Below, one piece after another: positions 17,516 to 25,432 of a stretch of DNA of 64,000 bases (positions within the stretch are counted from its first letter, which is position 1; each line of letters begins with the position of its first letter). The notes under the pieces were generated by a model. The model was not told where the DNA came from. It did no database searches and saw only the letters and a list, made by a program, of their open reading frames with translations. This DNA is from JABDJX01 sp039942715 (lineage in GTDB: Bacteria; Pseudomonadota; Alphaproteobacteria; Rhodobacterales; Rhodobacteraceae): positions 124,001-188,000 of the forward strand of contig JBDVBY010000003.1 in the NCBI GenBank assembly GCA_039942715.1. Direction: 5' to 3'. The translations under genes were made by a program, and so were the position numbers.

Positions 17516-17995
17516 ATGACCGAAACAACCACACCTGAGAAAAAGCGAAAATGGCTGATGCCACTGTTGTTTGTCTCGCTTGCAGCGAACCTTTTGATCG
17601 CTGGTATCGTCGTAGGCTGGTCGTTTTCGGATGACCGCAAAGACCGACCAAGAGGGGCGATCCGTGGCGTTTTGGGCGAACCTTTCTTGCGCGCTCTCCC
17701 TGACGAAGCACGTCAAGCTTTGCGGCGCGATATTGCGCGGGAAGGCCCTCGAATTCGAGAAAGCAGAGATGCTTTGCGCGAAAGATTTGAGGCAATGCTT
17801 GTGGCCTTGCAAAGCGATCCGTTTGTGCCAGAAAATGTGGCGCGCCTGCTTAAAGAACAGCGTCAGGTTGGCATCACGCGTCAGGAATTTGGCGAAGAGT
17901 TATTGCTCCGTCGCCTTAGCGAGATGAGCGTCGACCAAAGAAAAGAGTATGCCACTCAACTTGAAAACCAGTTGAAAAACCTCAGGCGGCGTTAA
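17516..17995 (+). CDS. Periplasmic heavy-metal-sensor-like (Metal_resist) membrane protein
   Basis: A 159-residue protein anchored by one N-terminal membrane segment (about residues 12-35) with a helical periplasmic domain rich in Arg, Glu and Leu. The pattern (LRRDIAREGPRIRESRDALRERFEAM..., then EEFGEELLLRRLSEMS-type helices) resembles the Metal_resist/CpxP-CnrX-like fold. CnrX-type proteins sense metals and control an ECF sigma factor through a membrane anti-sigma partner, which fits the three-gene order here. I see no Cys and few His residues, so metal sensing itself is doubtful. Starts 11 bp after the previous stop; 3' end overlaps the convergent GGDEF gene by 14 bp. Confidence 0.65.
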   Translation: MTETTTPEKKRKWLMPLLFVSLAANLLIAGIVVGWSFSDDRKDRPRGAIRGVLGEPFLRALPDEARQALRRDIAREGPRIRESRDALRERFEAMLVALQSDPFVPENVARLLKEQRQVGITRQEFGEELLLRRLSEMSVDQRKEYATQLENQLKNLRRR

Positions 17996-19379
17996 ATTCA
18001 ACGCGGTTGCGGCCAAGATCTTTTGCCCGATAGAGTGCCGTATCAGCCGCTGCGAGAACGGTTCCAAAGGCAGATGGACTTACGACATCGGGCGGATCGA
18101 AGGGTTCGCTGTCACGTGCCCTTATCTCGATTGGCACGTGACCGGACGCAACGCCGATACTGATCGTTACAGACACGTGCCCATTAGGCGTTGCGACGGG
18201 AACGGACGACATCGCCATACGAAGCCGCTCCGCTGTAAGCCGCGCCTCTTCTTCCGTTGTGTCCGGCATGACAATCAGAAATTCTTCACCTCCATGCCGA
18301 GACACCAAATCACAGGAGCGCACGTTCTCGCGCAGACGTTCGGCCACCGCGCACAGCACCAGATCACCAACCCCATGCCCATACTGGTCGTTCACCTGCT
18401 TAAAGTGATCAATGTCAGTCAGCATCATTACGAAATTCTGGCCGGTTTCGCGCGCACTGATCAGCGTATCGGCGATATAAGCTTCGGCATAGCGGCGGTT
18501 ATAAAGCCCGGTCAAAGGGTCAGTCGCAGCAGCGCGATAGCTCTGCTCATCTGAATTTCGCAACTGGTCCTGCAAATGCTTGCGCTCTAACATAGCATCA
18601 ATACGCCATGCGAGCTCTTCGGCGCAGGAAGACATTGCCGCGATATCGCCGGCCCCTAGGTTCAAAGCTGTAGTCGCAACATCATCTGCACCATCAGGAA
18701 ACAAAACCAAAACAGATGCATGGCGCAAATGGCTGCGTGCACGCAACTCAGGCAAGAGGTTTTCAAGCTCGTGTACCGTTTCAGCCAGAATAACATATGC
18801 GTCCGGGCTATGGCGCGATGCATCCTCGCGCAGCACGTCTTGTGGCGAAAGGTGTTCGACCTTATGGGGCAAAAGTGACCCCAAAAGAGCGGCTGTTTTT
18901 TGGCAAATGACTTGCGGACCGAGGCAACCAATACGAAAGGCTGGGCGAAAGCCCGCTGCAGCTTCGGCAAAACCAAAGCTGGCCGCTGCGACACGACGTC
19001 TTTCACATTCATGTAGTCTTTCTGTTTCGCGGATAATGCTACGAAGACGTGCCAGAAGGAGTGTGTCTGAAAGGGGGCGCGCCAAAACCTCGCGGGCGCC
19101 TGCACGAAGTGCGCTAAGGCGCCGCATCGGAGAGGGATCAGAATCAACACAGAAAACGGGCGTTTTGGCACCGTACCTAGAAAGTTGGCCCGCTTTGATC
19201 GCTTCGTTTAAATTATCAGGCCCTGTGCCAAGGATAACAATGTCAGGATCAGGCGAGGCTTCAGACACATCCTCAATTGTGCTGGCCGTCTCAATATCAT
19301 AGTGCGCAGCCGTCAATGCTGCCGCTAGCTTGATGCGGTTGGTCGACACCGGATCAACAATGAGAAGGCGCTTGGCCAT
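17982..19379 (-). CDS. PleD-like diguanylate cyclase with two degenerate receiver domains
   Basis: A 465-residue protein with the PleD order: receiver 1 (about 1-120), receiver 2 (about 145-270), GGDEF (about 290-465). The catalytic motif is GGEEF (SRHGGEEFLIV) and the inhibitory I-site RSCD lies five residues before it, so it should make cyclic di-GMP with product inhibition. Both receivers look degenerate: receiver 1 reads PDIVILGTG where the phospho-acceptor Asp is expected, and receiver 2 lacks the acidic pair. The ATG at 19379 has GGGAGAG upstream; an in-frame start 12 bp earlier is less likely. Confidence 0.88.
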   Translation of the reverse strand: MAKRLLIVDPVSTNRIKLAAALTAAHYDIETASTIEDVSEASPDPDIVILGTGPDNLNEAIKAGQLSRYGAKTPVFCVDSDPSPMRRLSALRAGAREVLARPLSDTLLLARLRSIIRETERLHECERRRVAAASFGFAEAAAGFRPAFRIGCLGPQVICQKTAALLGSLLPHKVEHLSPQDVLREDASRHSPDAYVILAETVHELENLLPELRARSHLRHASVLVLFPDGADDVATTALNLGAGDIAAMSSCAEELAWRIDAMLERKHLQDQLRNSDEQSYRAAATDPLTGLYNRRYAEAYIADTLISARETGQNFVMMLTDIDHFKQVNDQYGHGVGDLVLCAVAERLRENVRSCDLVSRHGGEEFLIVMPDTTEEEARLTAERLRMAMSSVPVATPNGHVSVTISIGVASGHVPIEIRARDSEPFDPPDVVSPSAFGTVLAAADTALYRAKDLGRNRVEFNAA

Positions 19380-19466
19380 GAACTCTCCCAAATTTTATTC
19401 AAATTTCAGTTCCCGACCTCATTCTTTTCCAATATTCGTTAACAAACTCTTTCCTTAGGCCTCAAA

Positions 19467-19754
19467 ATGACCCCATTGGCGCAAGAATCTGCGGAATTAC
19501 TTGCCACCCAAGCACTGTCTTGGTTGGTGACAAATGATGAGCTTTTGCCTGTCTTTTTAGGATCAACGGGAGCATCCGAAGCGGAAATACGCACCGGCGC
19601 ACGCGACCCAGTTTTTTTGGGATCTGTGCTTGATTTTGTCATGATGGATGACGCTTGGATCGCGGCGTTTTGCGAAACGGCCGATTATCCGTTGGATTTT
19701 CCGATGCGCGCGCGTGCCGCCCTACCGGGTGGCGAACAGGTCAACTGGACTTAG
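19467..19754 (+). CDS. DUF3572 family protein
   Basis: A 95-residue protein of the alphaproteobacterial DUF3572 family, recognised from ALSWLVTNDELLPVFLGSTG and the block DPVFLGSVLDFVMMDDAWI. Function unknown. It is divergent from the PleD-like gene, and in several alphaproteobacteria such proteins are found next to pleD-type genes (family knowledge, moderate certainty). Convergent with phaZ with a 4-bp overlap. Confidence 0.8.
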   Translation: MTPLAQESAELLATQALSWLVTNDELLPVFLGSTGASEAEIRTGARDPVFLGSVLDFVMMDDAWIAAFCETADYPLDFPMRARAALPGGEQVNWT

Positions 19755-21010
19755 GCTGACTTCTTTTTGCGTTTCGCCGCAGGTGCGTTAGCGTCGATAA
19801 AGTTCAACACCAAGGGGCGAATATTGTTGCGCCAACTTTTGCCGGCAAAGATGCCATAGTGGCCCGCGCCAGGCTCAAGATGCGCCGCTTTCAACTCATC
19901 CGGCAAACCGGTGAGCAGGTCAAGCGCTGCAAGGCATTGACCGGGAGCCGAGATATCATCTTTCTCGCCCTCGACAATTTTGACAGCAACATTGCTAATT
20001 GCGGATATATCAACGGGTTTGCCATTCACGGTGAACGCGTTGCGCGCAATGTCACGTTCTTTGAAAATCCGTTCTACCGTCGAGAGGTAAAACTCGGCAG
20101 GCATGTCCATGACGGCAAGATATTCATCGTAAAACTTGTTGTGTTTGTCGTGATCACCCGCAAGGTCTTTGGCGACCTTGGAAATCTGATCCGAGAACGC
20201 TTTTGCGTGTGTTTCTGCATTCATCGACATAAAAGACGACAGTTGAAGAAGGCCTGGATAAACCATCCGGCCCACACCAGCATACTTAAAGCCAACCCGT
20301 TGGATGATGAATTGCTCCAGCTGGCCCATTGTCACGCGACGTCCAAAGTCTGTCACATCAGTGCGCGCCGCATCCGGGTCAATCGGCCCACCGATTAAGG
20401 TCAGAGAGCGTGGCTGAGACTTTGGCTCTTCTTCAGCGAGATAGGCTGCTGCCGCCAACGCTAAGGGGGCGGGTTGGCACACGGCGATCACATTGATCGA
20501 CGGTCCCAAATGGCGCATAAAATCGGCTAAATAAAGTGTGTAATCCTCGACGTCGAATTTGCCTTCGCTCACGGGGATATCGCGCGCGTTGTGCCAATCC
20601 GTTACCCAAACATCTGCATCGGGCAAAAGGCTTTGAACAGTAGAGCGCAAGAGCGTTGCATAATGACCCGACATGGGCGCAACCAGCAGAATGCGGCGAC
20701 GTTTCTCGCGACGACCTTGCACCTCAAAACGAATAAGATCTCCGAATGGCCGTTCAATCTCGGTTTCTACCGTGACGATGTGATCACGCCCATCCGCTCC
20801 AACAACGGCATCAATGCCCCAATCAGGCTTGACCACCATGCGAGAAAAACTGCGCTCAGTCACTTCTCCCCATGCTTCCATCAATTTGAAAGCTGGGTGC
20901 GGAACCATGCCCCACATTGGATAAGATGACATGGCCTGCGCACTTGCGCCAACCCATTGGTTCGTTACACGCATCGACTCCATAAGATCGTATGTTAGCA
21001 TGTACCGCAT
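19751..21010 (-). CDS. phaZ: Intracellular polyhydroxyalkanoate depolymerase PhaZ
   Basis: A 419-residue depolymerase of stored short-chain PHA (PHB). It has the family's alpha/beta-hydrolase core and a Cys nucleophile in place of Ser in the block NVIAVCQPAPLALAA. The end of the core shows the catalytic His region EPGAGHYGIFAGKSWR. There is no signal peptide, as expected for a granule-bound cytosolic enzyme. AGGAAGG lies eight bases before the ATG. It is divergent from phaC over 113 bp, the layout usual in Rhodobacterales. Confidence 0.92.
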   Translation of the reverse strand: MRYMLTYDLMESMRVTNQWVGASAQAMSSYPMWGMVPHPAFKLMEAWGEVTERSFSRMVVKPDWGIDAVVGADGRDHIVTVETEIERPFGDLIRFEVQGRREKRRRILLVAPMSGHYATLLRSTVQSLLPDADVWVTDWHNARDIPVSEGKFDVEDYTLYLADFMRHLGPSINVIAVCQPAPLALAAAAYLAEEEPKSQPRSLTLIGGPIDPDAARTDVTDFGRRVTMGQLEQFIIQRVGFKYAGVGRMVYPGLLQLSSFMSMNAETHAKAFSDQISKVAKDLAGDHDKHNKFYDEYLAVMDMPAEFYLSTVERIFKERDIARNAFTVNGKPVDISAISNVAVKIVEGEKDDISAPGQCLAALDLLTGLPDELKAAHLEPGAGHYGIFAGKSWRNNIRPLVLNFIDANAPAAKRKKKSA

Positions 21011-21089
21011 GAGTTAGACCTTCCTGTACCAAACAGGGCAAAACGTCGCTTTGCCTGACAACGCTCGCGACGTTAGATAGTCGACAAAA

Positions 21090-21102
21090 TGCTGCAGGTG
21101 CA
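21090..21102. promoter_or_regulatory. Possible weak PhaR-like site upstream of phaC
   Basis: TGCTGCAGGTGCA resembles one half of the two strong repeats ahead of phaP. It lies 22 bp before the phaC start in the phaZ-phaC divergent region. Similarity is partial. Confidence 0.3.
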
Positions 21103-21123
21103 AAGTAGGGCGGATGATGAACT

Positions 21124-22923
21124 ATGACAACTAAAGAAATAGATAACGCTGCGCACTTGACCGTTTTGAACGAAAATCTGTCTAAAATTGATGAATTGTC
21201 GCAACGTTTGGTCTCTGCAGTGTCCCAAAAACGGTCGATTCATCCCGGACTGACAGGTCCCGGCCAAGACCTTTATATGAAGGCGGCGACTGCATATTTT
21301 GCGGAAATGATGGAGCGCCCGTCAAAAATCTTTGAAAATCAGGTTGGATACTGGAGTAAAGCGCTCACCCATTATGTCGAAGTTCAGGAAAGCCTGAAGC
21401 AAGGCAAACTTGCGCCACCAGCTGACACAGGTCCATCAGATCCACGATTTTCAAACCCGCTTTGGGACGAACATCCCTACTTTAATTTCGTCAAACAACA
21501 GTATCTGTTGTCTGCCGAGGCTGTGAATGAGGCCGTCGGCAATCTTGATGAAATGGACGAGACCGATAAAAAACGTCTGCGCTATTTCTCGCAACAAATT
21601 CTCGACATGATGAGCCCAACGAACTTTTTGGGCACTAATCCCGAGGCTTTAGCGCGCGCCGCTGAAACCGATGGACAGTCGTTGGTCGATGGGCTTGAAA
21701 ATCTTGTGCGCGACATCGAGGCTTCTGACGGTGAGCTGTTGGTCACTTTAGCAGACAAGAATGCGTTTGAGGTTGGTCGCAACATTGGCACAACAGAAGG
21801 GTCCGTCGTTTTTCGCAATGAAATATTTGAGCTAATCCAGTACGCTCCAACCACTGAAAAAGTGCATAAGATCCCGCTGATCATCTTCCCGCCGTGGATC
21901 AACAAGTTCTACATCATGGACCTGAAAGAGAAGAACAGCCTGATCAAGTGGATCGTTGATCAGGGGTATACTCTGTTTGTTGTCAGTTGGAAAAACCCAG
22001 ATGCCAGCTACCGCGACTTTTCCATGGATGACTATGTTCAGACGGGATATTTGACCGCCGTTGATCAGGTAAAACAGATCACCGGCGAAAAAGAGGTCAA
22101 TGCTGTCGGGTATTGCATCGCCGGAACCACGCTGTCTTTAACGCTCGCGTTAATGAAAAAGCGCGGAGACAAGTCCATCAAGTCTGCCACATTCTTTACC
22201 ACCCTGACCGACTTTGAAGATCAAGGCGAGGTTGGCGTGTTTCTTGCCAACGACTTTGTCGACTCGATCGAAGAAGAGGTGAACGAAGTCGGCATTCTCG
22301 AAAGCTTTATTATGAGCCGGACGTTCAGTTATCTGCGCTCGAATGATCTGATCTATAAGCCCGCGATCCGCAGCTATATGATGGGTGAGGCGCCTCCCGC
22401 GTTTGATCTGCTTTATTGGAACGGCGATGGCACCAATTTGCCCGCTTGCATGGTTGTCGAATACTTGCGTGGACTTTGTCAGGAAAACCAATTTGCCCGT
22501 GAAGGGTTCACAATCTTGGGCGAGACGGTTCGACTCAAGGATGTAAGCGTACCACTTTGCGCGATTGCCTGTGAAACCGATCATATCGCGGCTTGGAAAA
22601 CGAGCTATAGCGGATTTCACCAAGCGGGCAGTCGGTCCAAAAAGTTCATACTTTCCCAATCGGGCCACATCGCGGGAATTATCAATCCGCCATCAAAGAA
22701 GAAGTATGGGCACTATCTAAATGATGCTTGGCCCGATGCGCCCGATGCGTGGCAATCGGAAGCGACGTTCAACGATGGCTCATGGTGGCCCACTTGGGAA
22801 AAATGGCTTGAGCCTCGCTCTGGCAAACAGATTGCTGCGCGTGTTCCCGGATCGCAGAAATCACATCCAATTTTGGATGCTGCGCCAGGGAAATATGTGG
22901 TCGAAAAGCCAAAGTCTACCTAA
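21124..22923 (+). CDS. phaC: Class I poly(3-hydroxyalkanoate) synthase PhaC
   Basis: A 599-residue polymerase that links hydroxyacyl-CoA units into PHA on granules. The lipase-like box GYCIAGT carries the nucleophile Cys331. The charge-relay Asp486 lies in CETDHIAAW and His515 in SQSGHIAGI. The length and single-subunit architecture fit class I (Cupriavidus type). The N-terminal 100 residues are the variable granule-binding part. Downstream, after 136 bp with operator-like repeats, is phaP. Confidence 0.96.
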   Translation: MTTKEIDNAAHLTVLNENLSKIDELSQRLVSAVSQKRSIHPGLTGPGQDLYMKAATAYFAEMMERPSKIFENQVGYWSKALTHYVEVQESLKQGKLAPPADTGPSDPRFSNPLWDEHPYFNFVKQQYLLSAEAVNEAVGNLDEMDETDKKRLRYFSQQILDMMSPTNFLGTNPEALARAAETDGQSLVDGLENLVRDIEASDGELLVTLADKNAFEVGRNIGTTEGSVVFRNEIFELIQYAPTTEKVHKIPLIIFPPWINKFYIMDLKEKNSLIKWIVDQGYTLFVVSWKNPDASYRDFSMDDYVQTGYLTAVDQVKQITGEKEVNAVGYCIAGTTLSLTLALMKKRGDKSIKSATFFTTLTDFEDQGEVGVFLANDFVDSIEEEVNEVGILESFIMSRTFSYLRSNDLIYKPAIRSYMMGEAPPAFDLLYWNGDGTNLPACMVVEYLRGLCQENQFAREGFTILGETVRLKDVSVPLCAIACETDHIAAWKTSYSGFHQAGSRSKKFILSQSGHIAGIINPPSKKKYGHYLNDAWPDAPDAWQSEATFNDGSWWPTWEKWLEPRSGKQIAARVPGSQKSHPILDAAPGKYVVEKPKST

Positions 22924-22951
22924 GATACTGATTTTAGGTATTTTAAAAATA

Positions 22952-22994
22952 TGCCGCAGTGCAGCAAAAACACTTGAAATGCCGCAGTGCAGCA
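22952..22994. promoter_or_regulatory. Twin operator-like repeats ahead of phaP (probable PhaR sites)
   Basis: The 15-mer TGCCGCAGTGCAGCA occurs twice without a mismatch (22952-22966 and 22980-22994), 28 bp from start to start. Each is an imperfect palindrome of TGC/GCA elements, like the TGC-rich sites bound by the PHA-responsive repressor PhaR in Paracoccus and Rhodobacter. Position 66-108 bp before the phaP start suits repression that is released when PHA granules titrate the regulator. Confidence 0.65.
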
Positions 22995-23059
22995 TGTATC
23001 TATCTCTCATCGAAAGCGGGTCTCCCCGCGATCAAATGGATTAAGTAGGATAGAGACCA

Positions 23060-23509
23060 ATGGCTAAAACACAAGTAAACGACATGCAGAAGATGATGAA
23101 AGAAATGCTTGGTGCGTTTCCTGTAGACACAACTGCAATGACAGAAGCCTTCAAAACTCAGGCGACTTTTGCGGACCAGATGTCTAAAGTTGTTCTGGAA
23201 GCAGCTGAGAAATCCACAGAGATTTCTGCAGGCTGGACAAAAGCAACAATCGGCAAACTTGGCGTTGTCACAAACGCAAAAGCTGAGCCAACAGACTATT
23301 CGAAAGCAATGACTGACTTTGCTTCAACTCAAGCTGAGATGAGCGCTGAATCCATGGCTGCTTTCGCTGAAGTCGCGAAAAAAGTTCAGATGGAAACCGT
23401 TGAGCTGATGCTTGCCGCTGGCAAAGACATGGGCGAGGACGCAACCAAAGCCGTCAAGAAAGCAACTGACGAACTGTCAGCCGCTGCCAAGAAGGCAACT
23501 GCGAAATAA
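23060..23509 (+). CDS. phaP: Phasin (PHA granule-associated protein) PhaP
   Basis: A 149-residue amphipathic helical protein, rich in Ala, Lys, Glu, Thr and Met with no Cys, of the phasin_2 type (blocks FKTQATFADQMSKVVLEAAEKS and DFASTQAEMSAESMAAFAEVAKK). Phasins coat PHA granules and control their size. AGGATAGAG precedes the ATG. The twin repeats upstream suggest PhaR control, and a strong terminator ends the transcript 50 bp downstream. The expected phaR gene is not next to it. Confidence 0.9.
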   Translation: MAKTQVNDMQKMMKEMLGAFPVDTTAMTEAFKTQATFADQMSKVVLEAAEKSTEISAGWTKATIGKLGVVTNAKAEPTDYSKAMTDFASTQAEMSAESMAAFAEVAKKVQMETVELMLAAGKDMGEDATKAVKKATDELSAAAKKATAK

Positions 23510-23558
23510 GTAGGTTCTATTGATCGCCAACTCCTCCCGGATGGCATCAATCCTGACT

Positions 23559-23584
23559 GGCGAGCCCTAGGGCTCGCCTTTTTC
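23559..23584 (+). terminator. Rho-independent terminator after phaP
   Basis: A perfect ten-base-pair palindrome, GGCGAGCCCT/AGGGCTCGCC (23559-23578), followed by TTTTT. It lies between the convergent phaP and the receiver gene and may also serve the minus strand. Confidence 0.85.
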
Positions 23585-23990
23585 ATATGTGACTAGCGTT
23601 CTCTTGGCGCAGCGGATCGCGGATAACGGCTCGGTGCAAAGTCGCTTTAAGTCGTGACAAGCTGATCGGCTTTTCGATAAATTCGAAACCGAGCGTGGCA
23701 TATGCAATATCCATGCATTTAAATTCTGAAAGGAATACAACCCGTGCACCAGACGCCGCCAAGCGCCGGCCCAACTCATTCGTTCGCCCGCCCTTAGCAA
23801 GCTTTACGTTCAGCAATGCAAGATCGATCTTATGATGGGCAACCATTCGATCCGCTTCTTTTAGATCGCTTGCCAACAAGACATCACCATGTCCAAGCAC
23901 ATCCAGCGTAGCGATCATTTTCTTTGCCGCCGGGGCATCATCTTCAACAACAAGAATTGTGCCAACATCAAGAATGTCTTCAAAGTTCAT
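23583..23990 (-). CDS. Single-domain response-regulator-like protein lacking the phospho-acceptor Asp
   Basis: A 135-residue stand-alone receiver fold. The acidic pair is present (ILVVEDDAP), the Lys is in FEFIEKPIS, and a Ser sits at the switch position (VVFLSEF). The position that should be Asp at the end of strand three is Asn (LALLNVKL), so phosphorylation in the usual way is not expected. It may signal by binding alone. GGAAAG precedes the ATG. It follows the phaP terminator in convergent orientation and stands alone; 164 bp of AT-rich DNA without a gene lies upstream. Confidence 0.75.
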   Translation of the reverse strand: MNFEDILDVGTILVVEDDAPAAKKMIATLDVLGHGDVLLASDLKEADRMVAHHKIDLALLNVKLAKGGRTNELGRRLAASGARVVFLSEFKCMDIAYATLGFEFIEKPISLSRLKATLHRAVIRDPLRQENASHI

Positions 23991-24154
23991 GCGTCTTTCC
24001 CAAACTTTTTTTCGTCAATAAACCAACCGGCCAAAACAATCTGGCACGGGTGGGCCCCTTTCAAAGGCCGTGATGTTAACTAATATAACGCAAAAGTTTA
24101 CACAATCTATACGTGTATTAAAAAATTTTACACACCAAAATGGGATAGTCCCTT

Positions 24155-24445
24155 TTAGGGCGCACCTTCTACGACGATAATCGTGCTTTCTGCAGTGCGT
24201 CGTCGTATGTCTGCAACGACTTGATAATCCGGATCGTGATATGCGGCCAACGCTTCTTTATAGGACGGAAACTCAATTACCACGTGTCTGTCGTGCGCTT
24301 CACCTTCTGGCACTTCACACTGACCTCCACGAACGATGAATTGACCACCAAGAGCATGCAAAATAGGCGTGTCTCTTTCCACATACTCTTTATATGCCTC
24401 TGCATCGCGCACTGTAATATGGGCGATAATATAACCTTTGGGCAT
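24155..24445 (-). CDS. DUF1330 domain-containing protein
   Basis: A 96-residue protein of the DUF1330 dimeric alpha/beta-barrel (ferredoxin-like) family: MPKGYIIAHITVRDAEAYKEY at the start and VVIEFPSYKEALAAYHDPDY in the second half, both typical. Function unknown. GGAGAGAGC precedes the ATG at 24445; the open frame runs much further upstream but that part has no family similarity and overlaps the mipZ leader. Confidence 0.85.
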   Translation of the reverse strand: MPKGYIIAHITVRDAEAYKEYVERDTPILHALGGQFIVRGGQCEVPEGEAHDRHVVIEFPSYKEALAAYHDPDYQVVADIRRRTAESTIIVVEGAP

Positions 24446-24622
24446 GTGCTCTCTCCTGCTGCTCAAGTCTTTAGACATGATTGTCCTAGTCGTCTTGATA
24501 GGTCCAGATGTCACGCACGCATTTTCCCATAGGTAAACATAAACACTGTGCTTTTCTTGCCCGCCCGGTCGCCATATAGTGCGGATGAAGGCGGGCGAAC
24601 CGTCTAAAGACAAGAGGCGGCA

Positions 24623-25432
24623 GTGGCCCATATAATAGTTGTCGGAAACGAAAAAGGCGGAGCGGGGAAATCTACCGTCTCTATGCATATTGCCACAGCG
24701 CTTGTGCGAATGGGGCATCTAGTCGGCGTCTTAGACCTTGATCTGCGTCAACGCAGTTTTGGGCGGTACGTGGAAAACCGACGCAAATTCAACGCGGCCG
24801 AAGGCTTGGACCTACCCCTGCCAACATACCGCGAGTTGCCCGAAGTACGCAGCGAAAGTCTGGGACCAGGCGAAAACGCCTATGATCAGCGGCTTTCTGC
24901 GGCGGTCACAGGGCTTGAGCGTGAAGTTGAGTTTATTCTCATCGACTGTCCCGGCTCGCACACACGTCTTAGCCAGGTTGCGCATTCACTTGCCGACACG
25001 CTTGTTACGCCCTTGAACGATAGCTTTGTTGATTTCGACTTACTTGCGAACATCGACCCTCAAACTAATAAAATTCTTGGCCCTTCGATTTACGCCGAGA
25101 TGGTTTGGAACGCACGGCAACTCAGGGCGCAGGCCGGGCTTGAGCCAATTGATTGGGTGGTTGTGCGCAACCGCGTAGGCGCACAGGCCATGCATAACAA
25201 AAAGAAGATGACAGAAGCGGTCGAGTCACTCGCCAAACGCATCGGTTTCAGGATTGCGCCCGGATTCGCAGAGCGCGTGATCTTCCGAGAGCTGTTTCCG
25301 CGCGGACTAACGCTTTTGGATTTACGCGATATTGGTGTGCAGAACATGAACCTCTCTAACGTCGCAGCACGTCAGGAACTGCGAGAGTTGGTCAAAGAGC
25401 TTCGTTTGCCCGGCGTTACGGTCGACTTTTAG
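24623..25432 (+). CDS. mipZ: Division-plane positioning ATPase MipZ
   Basis: A 269-residue ParA-superfamily ATPase. MipZ forms a gradient from the ParB-bound origins and blocks FtsZ assembly near the poles. The deviant Walker A GNEKGGAGKST is at residues 8-18, Walker A' is VLDLDLRQRSFGRY, and Walker B is LIDCPGSH. The segment MVWNARQLRAQAG is typical of MipZ. The start is GTG (24623) with only a weak AGAGGCGG site, consistent with modest expression. Its 3' end overlaps a convergent gene by 17 bp. Confidence 0.92.
   Translation: MAHIIVVGNEKGGAGKSTVSMHIATALVRMGHLVGVLDLDLRQRSFGRYVENRRKFNAAEGLDLPLPTYRELPEVRSESLGPGENAYDQRLSAAVTGLEREVEFILIDCPGSHTRLSQVAHSLADTLVTPLNDSFVDFDLLANIDPQTNKILGPSIYAEMVWNARQLRAQAGLEPIDWVVVRNRVGAQAMHNKKKMTEAVESLAKRIGFRIAPGFAERVIFRELFPRGLTLLDLRDIGVQNMNLSNVAARQELRELVKELRLPGVTVDF

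Noticed and set aside
18580..19302. Plus-strand open frame of 240 codons
   Set aside because: It is a shadow of the PleD-like gene on the opposite strand; Ser/Arg-rich and without signals.
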